NCBI RefSeq assembly: GCF_001593285.1
Contig: NZ_CP012529.1
Span: 3,100,001-3,164,000, forward strand
Origin: Psychrobacter sp. P2G3
GTDB lineage: Bacteria > Pseudomonadota > Gammaproteobacteria > Pseudomonadales > Moraxellaceae
Direction: 5' to 3'
DNA: 64,000 nt
Below, piece by piece: positions 33,289 to 42,500 of this stretch (within the stretch, counting starts at the first letter, position 1; each line of letters opens with the position of its first letter). Made by a program: the position numbers and the translations under genes. The notes beneath the pieces are model-generated. The model was not told where the DNA came from, made no database searches, and was given only the letters and a program-made list of their open reading frames with translations.

Positions 33289-34551
33289 ATGCAAAGTCAG
33301 ATTTTTGAGCTGCAATACGCACTCGACACGTTTTATTTTTTAGTGTGTGGGGCACTGGTCATGTGGATGGCCGCCGGTTTCACGATGTTAGAGGCCGGAC
33401 TGGTTCGATCCAAAAATACCGTCGAAATCTTAACCAAAAATATCGCGCTATTTGCCACCGCTTGCACTATGTACATGATATGTGGCTATGCCATCATGTA
33501 TGGTGGTGATTTATTTTTAAGTGGTATTGCAGGCGGTGAGACTTTAGTAGAAGATGCCTTAGCAGCCTCTGCCGAAAATGGCTTTTCTGGTGATTCTGTT
33601 TACTCTGCAGCATCCGACTTTTTCTTCCAAGTCGTTTTTGTAGCTACCTGTATGTCGATTGTCTCAGGTGCTGTTGCTGAGCGTATGAAACTTTGGGCTT
33701 TTTTGATGTTTACGGTAGTGATGACTGGTTTTATCTACCCATTAGAAGGCAGTTGGACGTGGGGCGGCAAAGATGTCCTTGGACTATTCAACTTAAATGA
33801 CATGGGCTTTTCTGATTTTGCAGGCTCCGGTATTGTACATATGGCAGGAGCATCGGCAGCACTAGCTGGTGTATTGTTTTTAGGAGCACGTAAAGGTAAG
33901 TACGGATCTAATGGTGAGATACGGGCGATTCCTGGTGCTAACCTACCATTAGCAGCGCTGGGCACCCTTATATTGTGGATGGGCTGGTTTGGCTTTAATG
34001 GTGGCTCAGTACTCAAGCTAGGTGATATAGCCAGCGCTAACGCAGTGGCCATGGTGTTTTTAAATACCAATGCAGCAGCTGCGGGTGGTGCAATCGGTGC
34101 CTTGTTGTTAGCACGCCTTATTTTTGGTAAAGCTGATTTAACCATGCTCTTAAATGGTGCATTAGCAGGTTTGGTAGCGATTACTGCAGAACCCTCCACT
34201 CCATCTGCATTGCAAGCGACTCTTTTTGGTCTAATCGCAGGCGCCATTGTAGTGTTATCTATTCTGGCTTTAGATAAGATAAAAATTGATGATCCTGTTG
34301 GTGCTATCTCTGTTCATGGTGTCGTCGGCCTATTCGGTCTACTAATCGTCCCTATTACCAATCCTGCTGCTAGCTTAGTCGGACAAATTGCAGGCGCTGC
34401 GACTATTTTCGTTTGGGTATTTATTGCCAGCTCAGTAGTATGGGCAATTATCAAAGTGGTCATCGGTCTACGTATCTCTGAAGAAGATGAGTACGAAGGC
34501 GCTGATATTGCAGAATGTGGTATGGAAGCTTATCCTGAGTTTACTAAATAA
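33289..34551 (+). CDS. amtB: Ammonium transporter AmtB
   Basis: AmtB is the trimeric inner-membrane ammonium channel. The 420-residue protein has about eleven membrane helices; the twin pore histidines are in GSGIVHMAGASAALAGVLFL and VGAISVHGVVGLFGLLIVP. Ammonium-site neighbours FIYPLEGSWTWGG are present. The N-terminus (MQSQIFELQYALDTFYFLVC) has no cleavable signal peptide. GGGGGAATTAAG gives the ribosome-binding site. It is in an operon-like pair with glnK and ends in a strong terminator. Confidence 0.96.
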   Translation: MQSQIFELQYALDTFYFLVCGALVMWMAAGFTMLEAGLVRSKNTVEILTKNIALFATACTMYMICGYAIMYGGDLFLSGIAGGETLVEDALAASAENGFSGDSVYSAASDFFFQVVFVATCMSIVSGAVAERMKLWAFLMFTVVMTGFIYPLEGSWTWGGKDVLGLFNLNDMGFSDFAGSGIVHMAGASAALAGVLFLGARKGKYGSNGEIRAIPGANLPLAALGTLILWMGWFGFNGGSVLKLGDIASANAVAMVFLNTNAAAAGGAIGALLLARLIFGKADLTMLLNGALAGLVAITAEPSTPSALQATLFGLIAGAIVVLSILALDKIKIDDPVGAISVHGVVGLFGLLIVPITNPAASLVGQIAGAATIFVWVFIASSVVWAIIKVVIGLRISEEDEYEGADIAECGMEAYPEFTK

Positions 34552-34590
34552 TACCGATATCATAAAAATATGATTAGCTATAAAAATAAT

Positions 34591-34628
34591 AAAACCCGCA
34601 TCACCAATTGGTCATGCGGGTTTTATTG
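34591..34628. terminator. Bidirectional terminator between amtB and DUF2147 gene
   Basis: AAAACCCGCAT and ATGCGGGTTTT form a perfect 11-bp stem with a 12-nt loop and a T tract, 40 bp after the amtB stop. The A tract on the left lets it serve the convergent DUF2147 gene too. Confidence 0.85.
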
Positions 34629-34694
34629 TTTTGATTTAAAATATTAACTGAGCAGATATCTGTCATTATCAATTAGATAGATGAGAATAAATGC

Positions 34695-35078
34695 TTATTT
34701 CTTTTTCCACGTTTGACTGCGTGAAAATGGTCCTAAGTAACCTTTTAGATTAAGAGTATCACCGCTTAAATTCGCAGTCATACGATAAGTCTTGTTTTTC
34801 TCAGGATCAGTGATAGTACCACCACTGTACTTACCACCACCATCAGCTTTTAAATCAGAGATGATGGTCATACCAACGTGCTTTTTACCTTTTTCAGATA
34901 CAGTGCTAATTAGCTTACCCGTCAATACGCCATTTGACTCTGTGATTTTGACTACACCTTTAGGCTTGCCGTCATCAAAAGTTTGCCAAGTAGTATTGGC
35001 TAATGGATCAGCGGCAAATGCCATAGTGGCCATACTGATACCAGCAACTGCTAAAATAGATTTTGTAAATAGTTTCAT
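34695..35078 (-). CDS. DUF2147 family exported protein
   Basis: The 127-residue protein starts with a signal peptide (MKLFTKSILAVAGISMATMA, cleavage after AFA). The mature domain of about 104 residues fits DUF2147: a lipocalin-like beta-barrel with WQTFDDGKPKGVVKITESNG, LTGKLIS and GGTITDPEKNKTYR. Periplasmic location is expected; the function is unknown. The gene is monocistronic, convergent with amtB. AATGGAGTCGATCT precedes the start. Confidence 0.85.
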   Translation of the reverse strand: MKLFTKSILAVAGISMATMAFAADPLANTTWQTFDDGKPKGVVKITESNGVLTGKLISTVSEKGKKHVGMTIISDLKADGGGKYSGGTITDPEKNKTYRMTANLSGDTLNLKGYLGPFSRSQTWKKK

Positions 35079-35309
35079 AGATCGACTCCATTCGTACGAT
35101 GATTACTCAAAAACATTATGTTTTCGTGCTTATCCTATGCTATCAGTTGTTTGCTGTTAAATTCTATTAGTAACTTAAACTACTAATAATTTAAACTACG
35201 CAATCAACCTAAATAACATCTTCTGCACTCATTATAGACAAAATCCGAACTTTGCCTAGTAATTTTTTATAGATTATTGTTTCTATAAAATTAAAACTAT
35301 ATCAAATAG

Positions 35310-35573
35310 TTACAGAAAAGGATTGTCTATATTTTCATCTTGTCGGTCACTTTTTTCTTTTGACGTCAGCGTTTTTTTACTGTTTTCGGTAGAGTTTTCA
35401 AAAGCTTGTAATATCTTGGTCGTCAGTTCATGTAACTGCTTTGCTTGCTCATGACCTGAATCATTGAGATATAAATCAACATCACCATAGATGATAATTT
35501 TGTCTTCTTGATTTTCTATAGTCAGCTCACCAATCTGCATACTTTGGTGATTATTTGCAAATGGCTCAATCAT
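35310..35573 (-). CDS. Small acidic cytoplasmic protein, unknown function
   Basis: The 87-residue product starts MIEPFANNHQSMQIGELTIE and has a short predicted beta hairpin (DKIIIYGDVDLYL), a helix (QAKQLHELTTKILQAFEN) and an acidic, lysine-rich disordered tail. I chose the ATG at 35573, which has GGAG at a 6-bp spacing, over an in-frame ATG four codons earlier that overlaps the ribosome-binding site. It lies 75 bp downstream of the nuclease gene on the same strand, so the two may be co-transcribed. I do not recognise the family. Confidence 0.6.
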   Translation of the reverse strand: MIEPFANNHQSMQIGELTIENQEDKIIIYGDVDLYLNDSGHEQAKQLHELTTKILQAFENSTENSKKTLTSKEKSDRQDENIDNPFL

Positions 35574-35648
35574 TTTACTCTCCATATCTAAGTAACGCTT
35601 GGCAATATTTATTGATAAATAGCAGACATTGTTTAAGCTGGGACTGAT

Positions 35649-36545
35649 CTAAGCTTGTAACTGTGCCACTAACCATTCAAGAATCGCCCATACAAACAAC
35701 ATCCAAGCAGGTTCTTCAATTGGCGCGTCATCTGATCTATCTATGTTTTCTCCAGCCTTCAATGGTAGCTCTAATGCTTGCGCTTTGGTTTTTAGGTCAG
35801 GTACTGGTAGGACATCGATACCAGTTTTGGCCGTTAACTCATCAATACTGATGACCTCTATACGCTCTGACTCGTCATTAGGGGCATAGTAAACACCTGC
35901 TTGATTGGTCGCTGGAACATAAACTGCCTTAAAAAAATGACTAGGTACTAGCACCCGCCCAGCAAGCTGTTTGGTTTTTTTATCGGTAAATGCGACACCT
36001 GTAACGGTATAAACCTCACCATATTGCTGAGTTAAATAGCGAGTAGCAGACTCTATATTACGCCAAATATAGCGATTATTACGCGGAGACTGCGGAGCAA
36101 TATTGGCCAGACTAAAACTATCATATTGCTGGCTACGTGTTGCCATGTCAGCATTGGGGGCTAGATGCCCGCGATCATAGCCGGAGCCTGAATAATCGGA
36201 CAATGAGGCACGCGCTGACTCAGGTACTCGGCTCTCTTCATGAAAGCTGTCTTCACGGTCGATTTCTTTGGCTTGCTGCAAGCGCTTACGAGTTAAGTGC
36301 TCTGCTGACCATAACGGTGTACGTGATACGCCAGAATACATCACAGCAAAACCGTCCATACATAAGGGTTGGGTCTTTGCACTTAGCTTATCATTGACAA
36401 ATTCAGGATAGACACCGCCATAAAAAGATTGGCTACATTGAGTAAAGTCATCAGCATGAGCGGACGATATACTGACTATGATAGTAATTGCCGTCATTAC
36501 TATGCTGTTTTTGAAACTATATATAGGTCTAACAAAACTTATCAT
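35649..36545 (-). CDS. Secreted DNA/RNA non-specific endonuclease (NucA family)
   Basis: This 298-residue exported nuclease has a signal sequence at residues 10-31 (ending SSAHA). The beta-beta-alpha-metal domain contains the catalytic DRGHLAPNADM motif (His at about residue 126) and the downstream Asn/Glu motif in APQSPRNNRYIWRNIE. It should cleave DNA and RNA in the periplasm or outside the cell. A C-terminal hydrophobic segment (AWMLFVWAILEWLVAQLQA) is unusual and may anchor it in a membrane. The gene is divergent from tRNA-Ser. Confidence 0.88.
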   Translation of the reverse strand: MISFVRPIYSFKNSIVMTAITIIVSISSAHADDFTQCSQSFYGGVYPEFVNDKLSAKTQPLCMDGFAVMYSGVSRTPLWSAEHLTRKRLQQAKEIDREDSFHEESRVPESARASLSDYSGSGYDRGHLAPNADMATRSQQYDSFSLANIAPQSPRNNRYIWRNIESATRYLTQQYGEVYTVTGVAFTDKKTKQLAGRVLVPSHFFKAVYVPATNQAGVYYAPNDESERIEVISIDELTAKTGIDVLPVPDLKTKAQALELPLKAGENIDRSDDAPIEEPAWMLFVWAILEWLVAQLQA

Positions 36546-36674
36546 TCAACTTTCAACCGTCTATGCTTACTGTTACGTATACGCTATCCTATCAGGGGTC
36601 TACAAATAAAGAAAGATGAGGCTCAAACCGTGACATTTTAAATCGTATCCGCTATACTAAGTCGTTCAAAAAAC

Positions 36675-36765
36675 GGTGACGTGGGTGAGTGGCTGAAACC
36701 GCACGCCTGGAAAGTGTGTATACGTTCATAGCGTATCGAGAGTTCGAATCTCTCCGTCACCGCCA
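36675..36765 (+). tRNA. tRNA-Ser (anticodon GGA)
   Basis: The 91-nt gene has acceptor arms GGTGACG and CGTCACC, discriminator G and an encoded CCA. The D-loop is GTGGGTGAGTGGCTGAAACC-like, the anticodon loop is CCTGGAAAG (GGA), the long variable arm is typical of serine tRNAs, and the T-arm is GAGAGTTCGAATCTCTC. Its last 25 bp plus 6 bp of flank are nearly repeated at 52666, which marks it as a possible integration site. Confidence 0.95.
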
Positions 36766-36947
36766 ATCTTATTTTGCTTGATTAAAGCCTAGCTCTCTTT
36801 CCTATCTTGTCTTACCCTTCTTGTACTACCCTCTCTTATATCTACATATTTTTTATTAGCAAAGCTTATGGCTTTTATTTGGCTTGTTCCATTTTGCCAA
36901 ATAATATTTTTAAAACCAATTATTGTATTGATATTGACACCATATAA

Positions 36948-36977
36948 AAAAAGAAGGACACGAATGCCCTTCTTTTT
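36948..36977. terminator. Terminator of the small 37.0-kb gene
   Basis: AAAAAGAAGG and CCTTCTTTTT form a 10-bp stem with a 10-nt loop and flanking A/T tracts, 18 bp past the stop of the minus-strand mini-gene. Confidence 0.7.
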
Positions 36978-36994
36978 ATACTGATTAGCTGTTG

Positions 36995-37123
36995 TTAGAA
37001 GATGCTACACTGAGAGCTACCACCGCCAGAAGAACTTGTCTTACTATGGCTGCCACCATTACTGTGCCCAGTGGCTCCTAACCCTAAAATTGCTGTGATC
37101 AACACTACTATTGCATAATTCAT
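36995..37123 (-). CDS. Small Gly/Ser-rich membrane or exported peptide
   Basis: The 42-residue product starts MNYAIVVLITAILGLGATGH, one hydrophobic segment, then a Ser/Gly/His-rich tail with a single Cys near the end (SSQCSIF). AGGAGG lies directly before the ATG at 37123; a longer in-frame start at 37210 would add 29 hydrophilic residues and has no comparable site. It is flanked by a clear terminator. The family is not recognised. Confidence 0.5.
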   Translation of the reverse strand: MNYAIVVLITAILGLGATGHSNGGSHSKTSSSGGGSSQCSIF

Positions 37124-37756
37124 GATACCTCCTCTGGCCGGATACTGTGGATGATTAGTAATGATGGGACCGGTAGATGCACCATTACTAATATTTTTGT
37201 CTAAAGACACTTAAAAGCTGATATTAAAATGCCGTTGCCTAAAGATGCTCTCTAGCAAGGGGCATCAATAATATTAACTTGTGACTCATCACACTTTTCA
37301 GACCATAACAACCGCCACTACTTACAATCTATCTCTACCACTAAAAATATCTCAAGCGCAGAATCACTTGAGTTGACTAGGATAATGGTAGGTAGCAGTA
37401 GATGATTTGAGCGCTGAAAGTGAGAACATACAGAAATAATGTTTGGACTATATTACTCAAAGTGAATATATTAATCAATACAAAAATGAATAAAAGTTTG
37501 TTATTATTAATTTTTTTACTTTTGTTGATAGGTGATGTGGTGTAATAATAAACAATCTAGCCCTTAATGGTCATCAGTAGAGTAATAGTGGTGTAAAATC
37601 CCGAAATACTGTACGAATTGGCATTTATAGCACGCCAGATAATTTCTACATCCTGATGTTAAACAACTAATCCAATGTAGAACGTAACAATAAAATGGCT
37701 GCGTGATCTATTTATTATTGTTAAAGTAAATTATCGCTTATAAACAAGGAGCTCTT
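37124..37756. other. Intergenic region upstream of the metallothionein-like gene
   Basis: This 633-bp AT-rich region contains no recognisable gene or RNA. It must hold the promoters of the minus-strand mini-gene and of the plus-strand cysteine-rich mini-gene. Confidence 0.4.
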
Positions 37757-37894
37757 ATGACTTTTTTGATAAAGAATAAATTTGATTTAGTGCAGATGGC
37801 AGATAACCAAACTTGCGCTTGCACCAAATGTAATTGTAGTAGTACTGCTTCTTGCAAGACATGTCATTGCTGTGAAAAATGTTGTCAATGCTAA
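37757..37894 (+). CDS. Cysteine-rich metallothionein-like mini-protein
   Basis: The 45-codon frame has AAGGAG 5 bp before its ATG. The first 18 residues are ordinary; the last 27 contain eleven-fold metal-ligand density: CACTKCNC near the start of this part, then CKTCHCCEKCCQC at the end (ten Cys and one His). CAC-x-x-C-x-C is the opening motif of bacterial metallothioneins SmtA/BmtA. The rest of those proteins (about 55-80 residues) is missing, so this is a short relative or a look-alike. An internal ATG at residue 14 (37796) would give a 32-residue protein starting near the motif. A hairpin terminator follows. It probably binds Zn, Cd or Cu. Confidence 0.65.
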   Translation: MTFLIKNKFDLVQMADNQTCACTKCNCSSTASCKTCHCCEKCCQC

Positions 37895-37940
37895 TAAATG
37901 CAAAGATTGGGTAATGTTCTGAATAACTGACAATGACAAA

Positions 37941-37971
37941 TAGCATCCTGCCTCATAGGGTGCTATTTTTT
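37941..37971 (+). terminator. Terminator after metallothionein-like gene
   Basis: TAGCATCCT and AGGGTGCTA pair (one G-U) around a 7-nt loop and are followed by a T tract, 47 bp after the stop of the cysteine-rich gene. Confidence 0.75.
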
Positions 37972-38008
37972 ATGGGTGTTAATAAAAACCTTTTATGCTC
38001 TATGATCT

Positions 38009-38871
38009 TTATTCATTTAAATACAGCTCCGCCATCCCATCAAGCTTGGATTTTACGGCTTTCCAATTCGGTATGACTTGCGTTAATAAGCGCCAAAAGC
38101 GCTCGCTATGATTGTGCTCAGCTATATGACACAGCTCATGCAATATCACATAATCAATGCATTCTTTTGGTGCTTTTACTAAATGCGGATTAAGTATTAA
38201 ATTGCCTTTAGTAGAGCAACTGCCCCATTGTTTTTTCATTGCCATTAGTCTAAATGATGGCATGCTTGTGACCCATGATGCTTTGGACAATACTGCGTGT
38301 AAACGCTCAGCAAAAATAATTTCGGCTCTCTCTTGATACCATTTATCCAATAGCGCTTTTACTTTAACTGAACGTTCACTAGCAAACTGATTTGCTTGAT
38401 TGCCGCTTTTTTGATTACTGCTTACTTGATTAACGGTAACGTTTAACTTACCACGTAATAACTTAACTCGAGCCGTTTGCTCTGCATCCGTTATTACTTT
38501 TAACACATAACGACGACCCAGATAAAACTGGGTCTCACCGCTGACATAACGCTTGGGCAATACATGATCTTTTTGCTTGGCAAAGTCTTGTAGGCTTTGC
38601 CATATCCAGCGCGCACGTTTTCATGTATCATCTCATCTGTAGCATCGCTAGGCGCGGTAGCGACCACACGCAAATCTGGATGTACCTTAATGACCACTTT
38701 TCGAGGTCTGCTTGGTTTAATCAGTTTGCTTGGTTTGAGGGGCTTGGTGTTTTCGCTAATAAGCGTGTCGCTTTTAGACTTGCCTGTCTTTTCTTTATAA
38801 GTTACTTCTTTACGCACTACTTCATAGTGAATTTTATCTTCACCATAATAAAATACGTTGTTATCAGTCAT
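38009..38871 (-). pseudogene. YgjP-like (M48/SprT-type) metallopeptidase, frameshifted
   Basis: Two overlapping frames together encode one roughly 286-residue YgjP-like protein. The 5' part runs from MTDNNVFYYGEDKIHYEVVR to IHENVRA, and the 3' part from the region RWIWQSLQDFAKQ through LPKRYVSGETQFYLGRRYVL to the stop. The zinc motif HELCH is in the 3' part (YVILHELCHIAEHNH). The two frames are offset by one base, and the break lies near 38608-38616 at a GCGCGC run. YgjP-like genes are common neighbours of type I hsdR, and this one follows hsdR by 6 bp. A second, broken copy of the 3' part lies at 52851. Confidence 0.8.
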
Positions 38872-38877
38872 TGCCTA

Positions 38878-41800
38878 CTACCCTCTTGCTGCTCGTGGAC
38901 TACTTGTCTCTTTCGTGCCTTTTGCTTCTCTCGACAGCCCAAGCCGGGTAATTTTTAATACTTCTTCAATCAGCTGTTGCGCTTTATCAATACCTAAGTC
39001 AGCAAACAACATTGGCAATAAGCTTCTATTAATCGCATTTTCAATCTCACTGGCATTGATGGAATATTCCGCCACATTAGTTTTAACCACTTCATCAATC
39101 TCAAAGGCGTAAGCGACTAGCTTATCATTATCTAGCTCTTTATCCGCTAAGCTATCATTATCACCACCAGCGTCAAATAAAAGCTTAAACAAACCAAAAT
39201 AAGCCTGAGCATGTCTATTTAATTTACCATTATCATCGATAAACGCATTCGGCACATCAGCGACTTTACGGTCTTTGACGGCTTGCTCAAAGTCAGCAAA
39301 CATCATGTACTGCTTCACGGGTGCATCGAACATCGCTTTAGCATCAGCAATCGCCTGCTTCAGTAATTTAGAAAAATACGCTTGGGCATACGGATCATCA
39401 GCCAAATCCTGCTCAATCATCTTGGTCACACGGCCCGTAATTTTATCAGTCTGGTTACGTGCTTCATCATCGCTTAGATTTTCAGGCTTGAAATCTTTGC
39501 CCAACTTACCTAAGTTGTCGACCAAATAAACGCCTTTTGCCTCACGAACTTCCAAACCTGCAATGTGCTTATCGAGTAAGCTGCGAATATCCGCTTCATA
39601 CTCATCATAATCGATGGTCTCATCAGCGTCTTCGCGCACTTGCTTACGTAGATTAGTAAAGGCTTTGAGATCGGCTTTATAACGATCACGCTTGTTATCG
39701 AATGAGGTATCTGCAAAGAAAGATGCTGATTGCAACGCAATTTTCATGGCATTAGAAAATGCGGTCAAGGCAGCATAAAAGTCGTCACGTTCTTTAAGCT
39801 TAGTATCGACTACTCTGCCGTCGACCTCCTGCATCTTTGGCGCGAGTACTTGGCGCAGTGCTTGACCGTCTTGCTTGTTTTTCACCGATGAGAATAGCGC
39901 CCACAGCTCACTATGTAGTCTTGGTAGCTGCTTGTACTCAGTATCCATCGCGTTATATAGACCTTTGAGGTCTTCGATATCAAACCCGCCTTGCGTACGT
40001 TCCGCTAAGTCTTGGTATTTCTCAATGGTGATATCCAGCTCTTTTAGGATACCGCGGTAATCAATCAGATAACCAAAGCGTTTTTTCTCATGCAAGCGAT
40101 TCACCCGTGCAATCGCCTGAATCAGGTTATGCTGCTTTAAGGGTTTATCGATATACAGTACCGTGTTTTTGGCTCATCAAATCCCGTCAATAGCTTATCG
40201 ACGACGATCATAATGTCAGGACCATCGTCCTGACTAAAAGCTTCTATGATGGCTTTGGTATAGGCTTTTTCATCACCGCCATACTCATTGGCGACATTAT
40301 CTTGCCACCAGTTTTGAACAATGTCTTTTGATTCTCTATCAACGGTGTCATGCCCTTCACGAGTATCAGGTGGTGACATGGCAACCACGGAGGTCACTTT
40401 GCCAATCTTGTCTAATGCCATTTTATAGCGAATAGCTGAAGCTTTAGAATCACAAGCCAGTTGACCTTTTAGATGCTGCTGTTTAAAGTTTTGGAAGTGA
40501 TCAGAGATGTCATGAGCGATCAGCTCAATGCGACCTTCAACCTGATAGATTTGACCTTTTTGGGAGAATTTACGCTTGAGATCATTCTTTTGATCCTCGC
40601 TAAGCTTTTGGGTAATACGGTCAAACCAAGCATCGATAGCTTGGTCATTGGTATTGAGCTCAGGAACGCGCTCTTCGTATAGCAGTGGCGTGACGGTTTT
40701 GTCTTTGACCGCTTGCTGCATGGTATAAGAGTGAATAATGCTACCGAATTTGTTCTCGGTCTTATCGTCTTTTAGCAATGGCGTACCAGTAAAGGCAATA
40801 AAGGCAGCGTTTGGTAGGGCTTGCGCCATACGGATATTGTTCTCACCGTTTTGGCTGCGGTGACCTTCATCGACCATGACAATGATGTTTGGGCTGTCGT
40901 TATAGCATTCATCATACTTAACGGCTGAGCCAAACTTATTAATAATAGAGGAAATAACGCGCTCATTACCGTGACCGATTTGCTGCGCGAGACGACGACC
41001 AGAAGTTGCCATGGCGTCACGACTATCGCGTTTACTGGTTATTACACCACCAGACTTAAAGGTATTGCTCAGCTGGGTTTCCAAATCGACACGATCCGTG
41101 ACAACAATAATTCGACACTTCGCGAGCTGCTCTAACCAAATCAAAGCTTTAGAGAAAAACACCATCGTAAAAGATTTACCACTACCAGTGGTATGCCAAA
41201 TCACTCCACCTTCACGACTGCCCTGCTCGTCAAAAGTACTGATACGTTCAATCAAGGCTTTGATACCAAAGACTTGCTGATAACGGGCAACGATTTTGCC
41301 TGCCTTTTTATCAAACAAGGTAAACAGGCGCATCATCTCCAGCAAACGCTCAGGCTGTAATAAGCTAATGATAAGGCGGTCTTGATCAGTAACGACTAGA
41401 TCACCAGCATTAATTAATGACCGATATTCTTTTTTAGCTGTGACAGGACGATGATCAAATAGAAGGCTAAGCTGATCATCATTAAGCTTTTGGTTTTTTA
41501 GATGGGCAAACTCAGGCTCAGAGATCTCTTCTTCGACCCATTTTGCCCAAAACTTTTCAGGTGTACCGCAGGTGGCATACAGACCATCATGACCATTGAC
41601 CGCTAGCAATAACTGGCTATAGGCGAATAGATTTGGAATAAATTTTGGCTTTTGATTACGAATGTGCTGAGAGACGGCTTGCGCGTTGGTTGACTGCCAC
41701 TCTCTACTGGAGTCAGGGCGTTTGGCTTCAATCACTGCTAGCGGCAGACCATTCACAAAGCAGACGATATCAGGAATGACGTTGCCTGTACCCTCGGCGT

Positions 41801-42242
41801 TCTGTACGACAAACTCTTCGGTAACGTGAAAGCTGTTGTTATCTATATGATCCCAATCTATCAGGCCAATGGTTTGCGAGGTTTTTTTACCGTCGATAAA
41901 CTCCGTCACGGTCACGCCATAAAGCATAGCGTTGTAGAGCTTTTCATTAGCGAGCTGCAAGCCTAAATTCATAGCAGGATTGAGCTCGTGCATGATTTTA
42001 TCAATGGCACTATCTGATAAATGATATGACTTACCTTCAAACGTAAAAGTTTGCTTAGCTAAAAACGCACGCATGATAGGCAATAACACCACTTGGTTAG
42101 TAGCCTTATTTGAAGCCACTTTTGAGCGCATGGCACTGCATTCGCTGGGTGGAATAAATCGATAGCCCAGCGTGCTGAGCAAAGATAAGGCAGGAATCTT
42201 TGAACTGAATTCTTCTTGGAAGTTGATGCTGGGGTTGGTCAT
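38878..42242 (-). pseudogene. hsdR: Type I restriction enzyme subunit R (HsdR), frameshifted
   Basis: HsdR is the translocase and nuclease of type I restriction enzymes. The 5' frame (from ATG 42242) covers the nuclease region (VIEAKRPDSS), Walker A (HTTGSGKSFTMVF), VMVDEGHRSQ and AFTGTPLL, and ends abnormally after LLTGFDEPK. The 3' frame resumes inside helicase motif VI (ARVNRLHEKKRFGYLIDYRG) and runs to the C-terminus. Restoring one A in the run of five at 40166-40170 (plus-strand T) reads FDEPKNTVLYIDKPLKQHN, the expected sequence. The intact protein would be about 1120 residues. The subunit is probably inactive unless the run is phase-variable or the base is an error. Confidence 0.88.
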
Positions 42243-42400
42243 ATCTGCCCACTTTAGACATAGCGTTTGTTTGGTAGCTTGTTTAGTTTTATCGATTGTA
42301 GCCCAAAACTGCATAAAAAAGGCAAAGAAAAACCGCCAAGGTTGCGCGTTACCCAAAGGGCACTAAGCGTGACGGTTATGTTGGGTATAGATTAGTGTTT

Positions 42401-42470
42401 GTAGGCTGGGTTTTTAACCCAGCATTGTAATTCTGCAAAGTCTTGATGCTGGGTTAAAAACCCAGCCTAC
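42401..42470. repeat. REP-like perfect 25-bp inverted repeat
   Basis: Arms at 42401-42425 and 42446-42470 are exact reverse complements (core GGCTGGGTTTTTAACCCAGC, which is itself nearly palindromic), separated by 20 nt. Sequences of this kind are dispersed extragenic palindromes in several Moraxellaceae and other gamma-proteobacteria. It lies between hsdR and the PD-(D/E)XK gene. Confidence 0.7.
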
Positions 42471-42500
42471 GCACTTGAATCAAATTATATAGATAAAAAC

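Noticed and set aside
38500..38871. Separate small protein gene overlapping the metallopeptidase gene
   Set aside because: Its last 25 or so codons overlap the other frame, which there encodes the expected RWIWQSLQDFAKQ continuation, so one frameshifted gene is the simpler reading.
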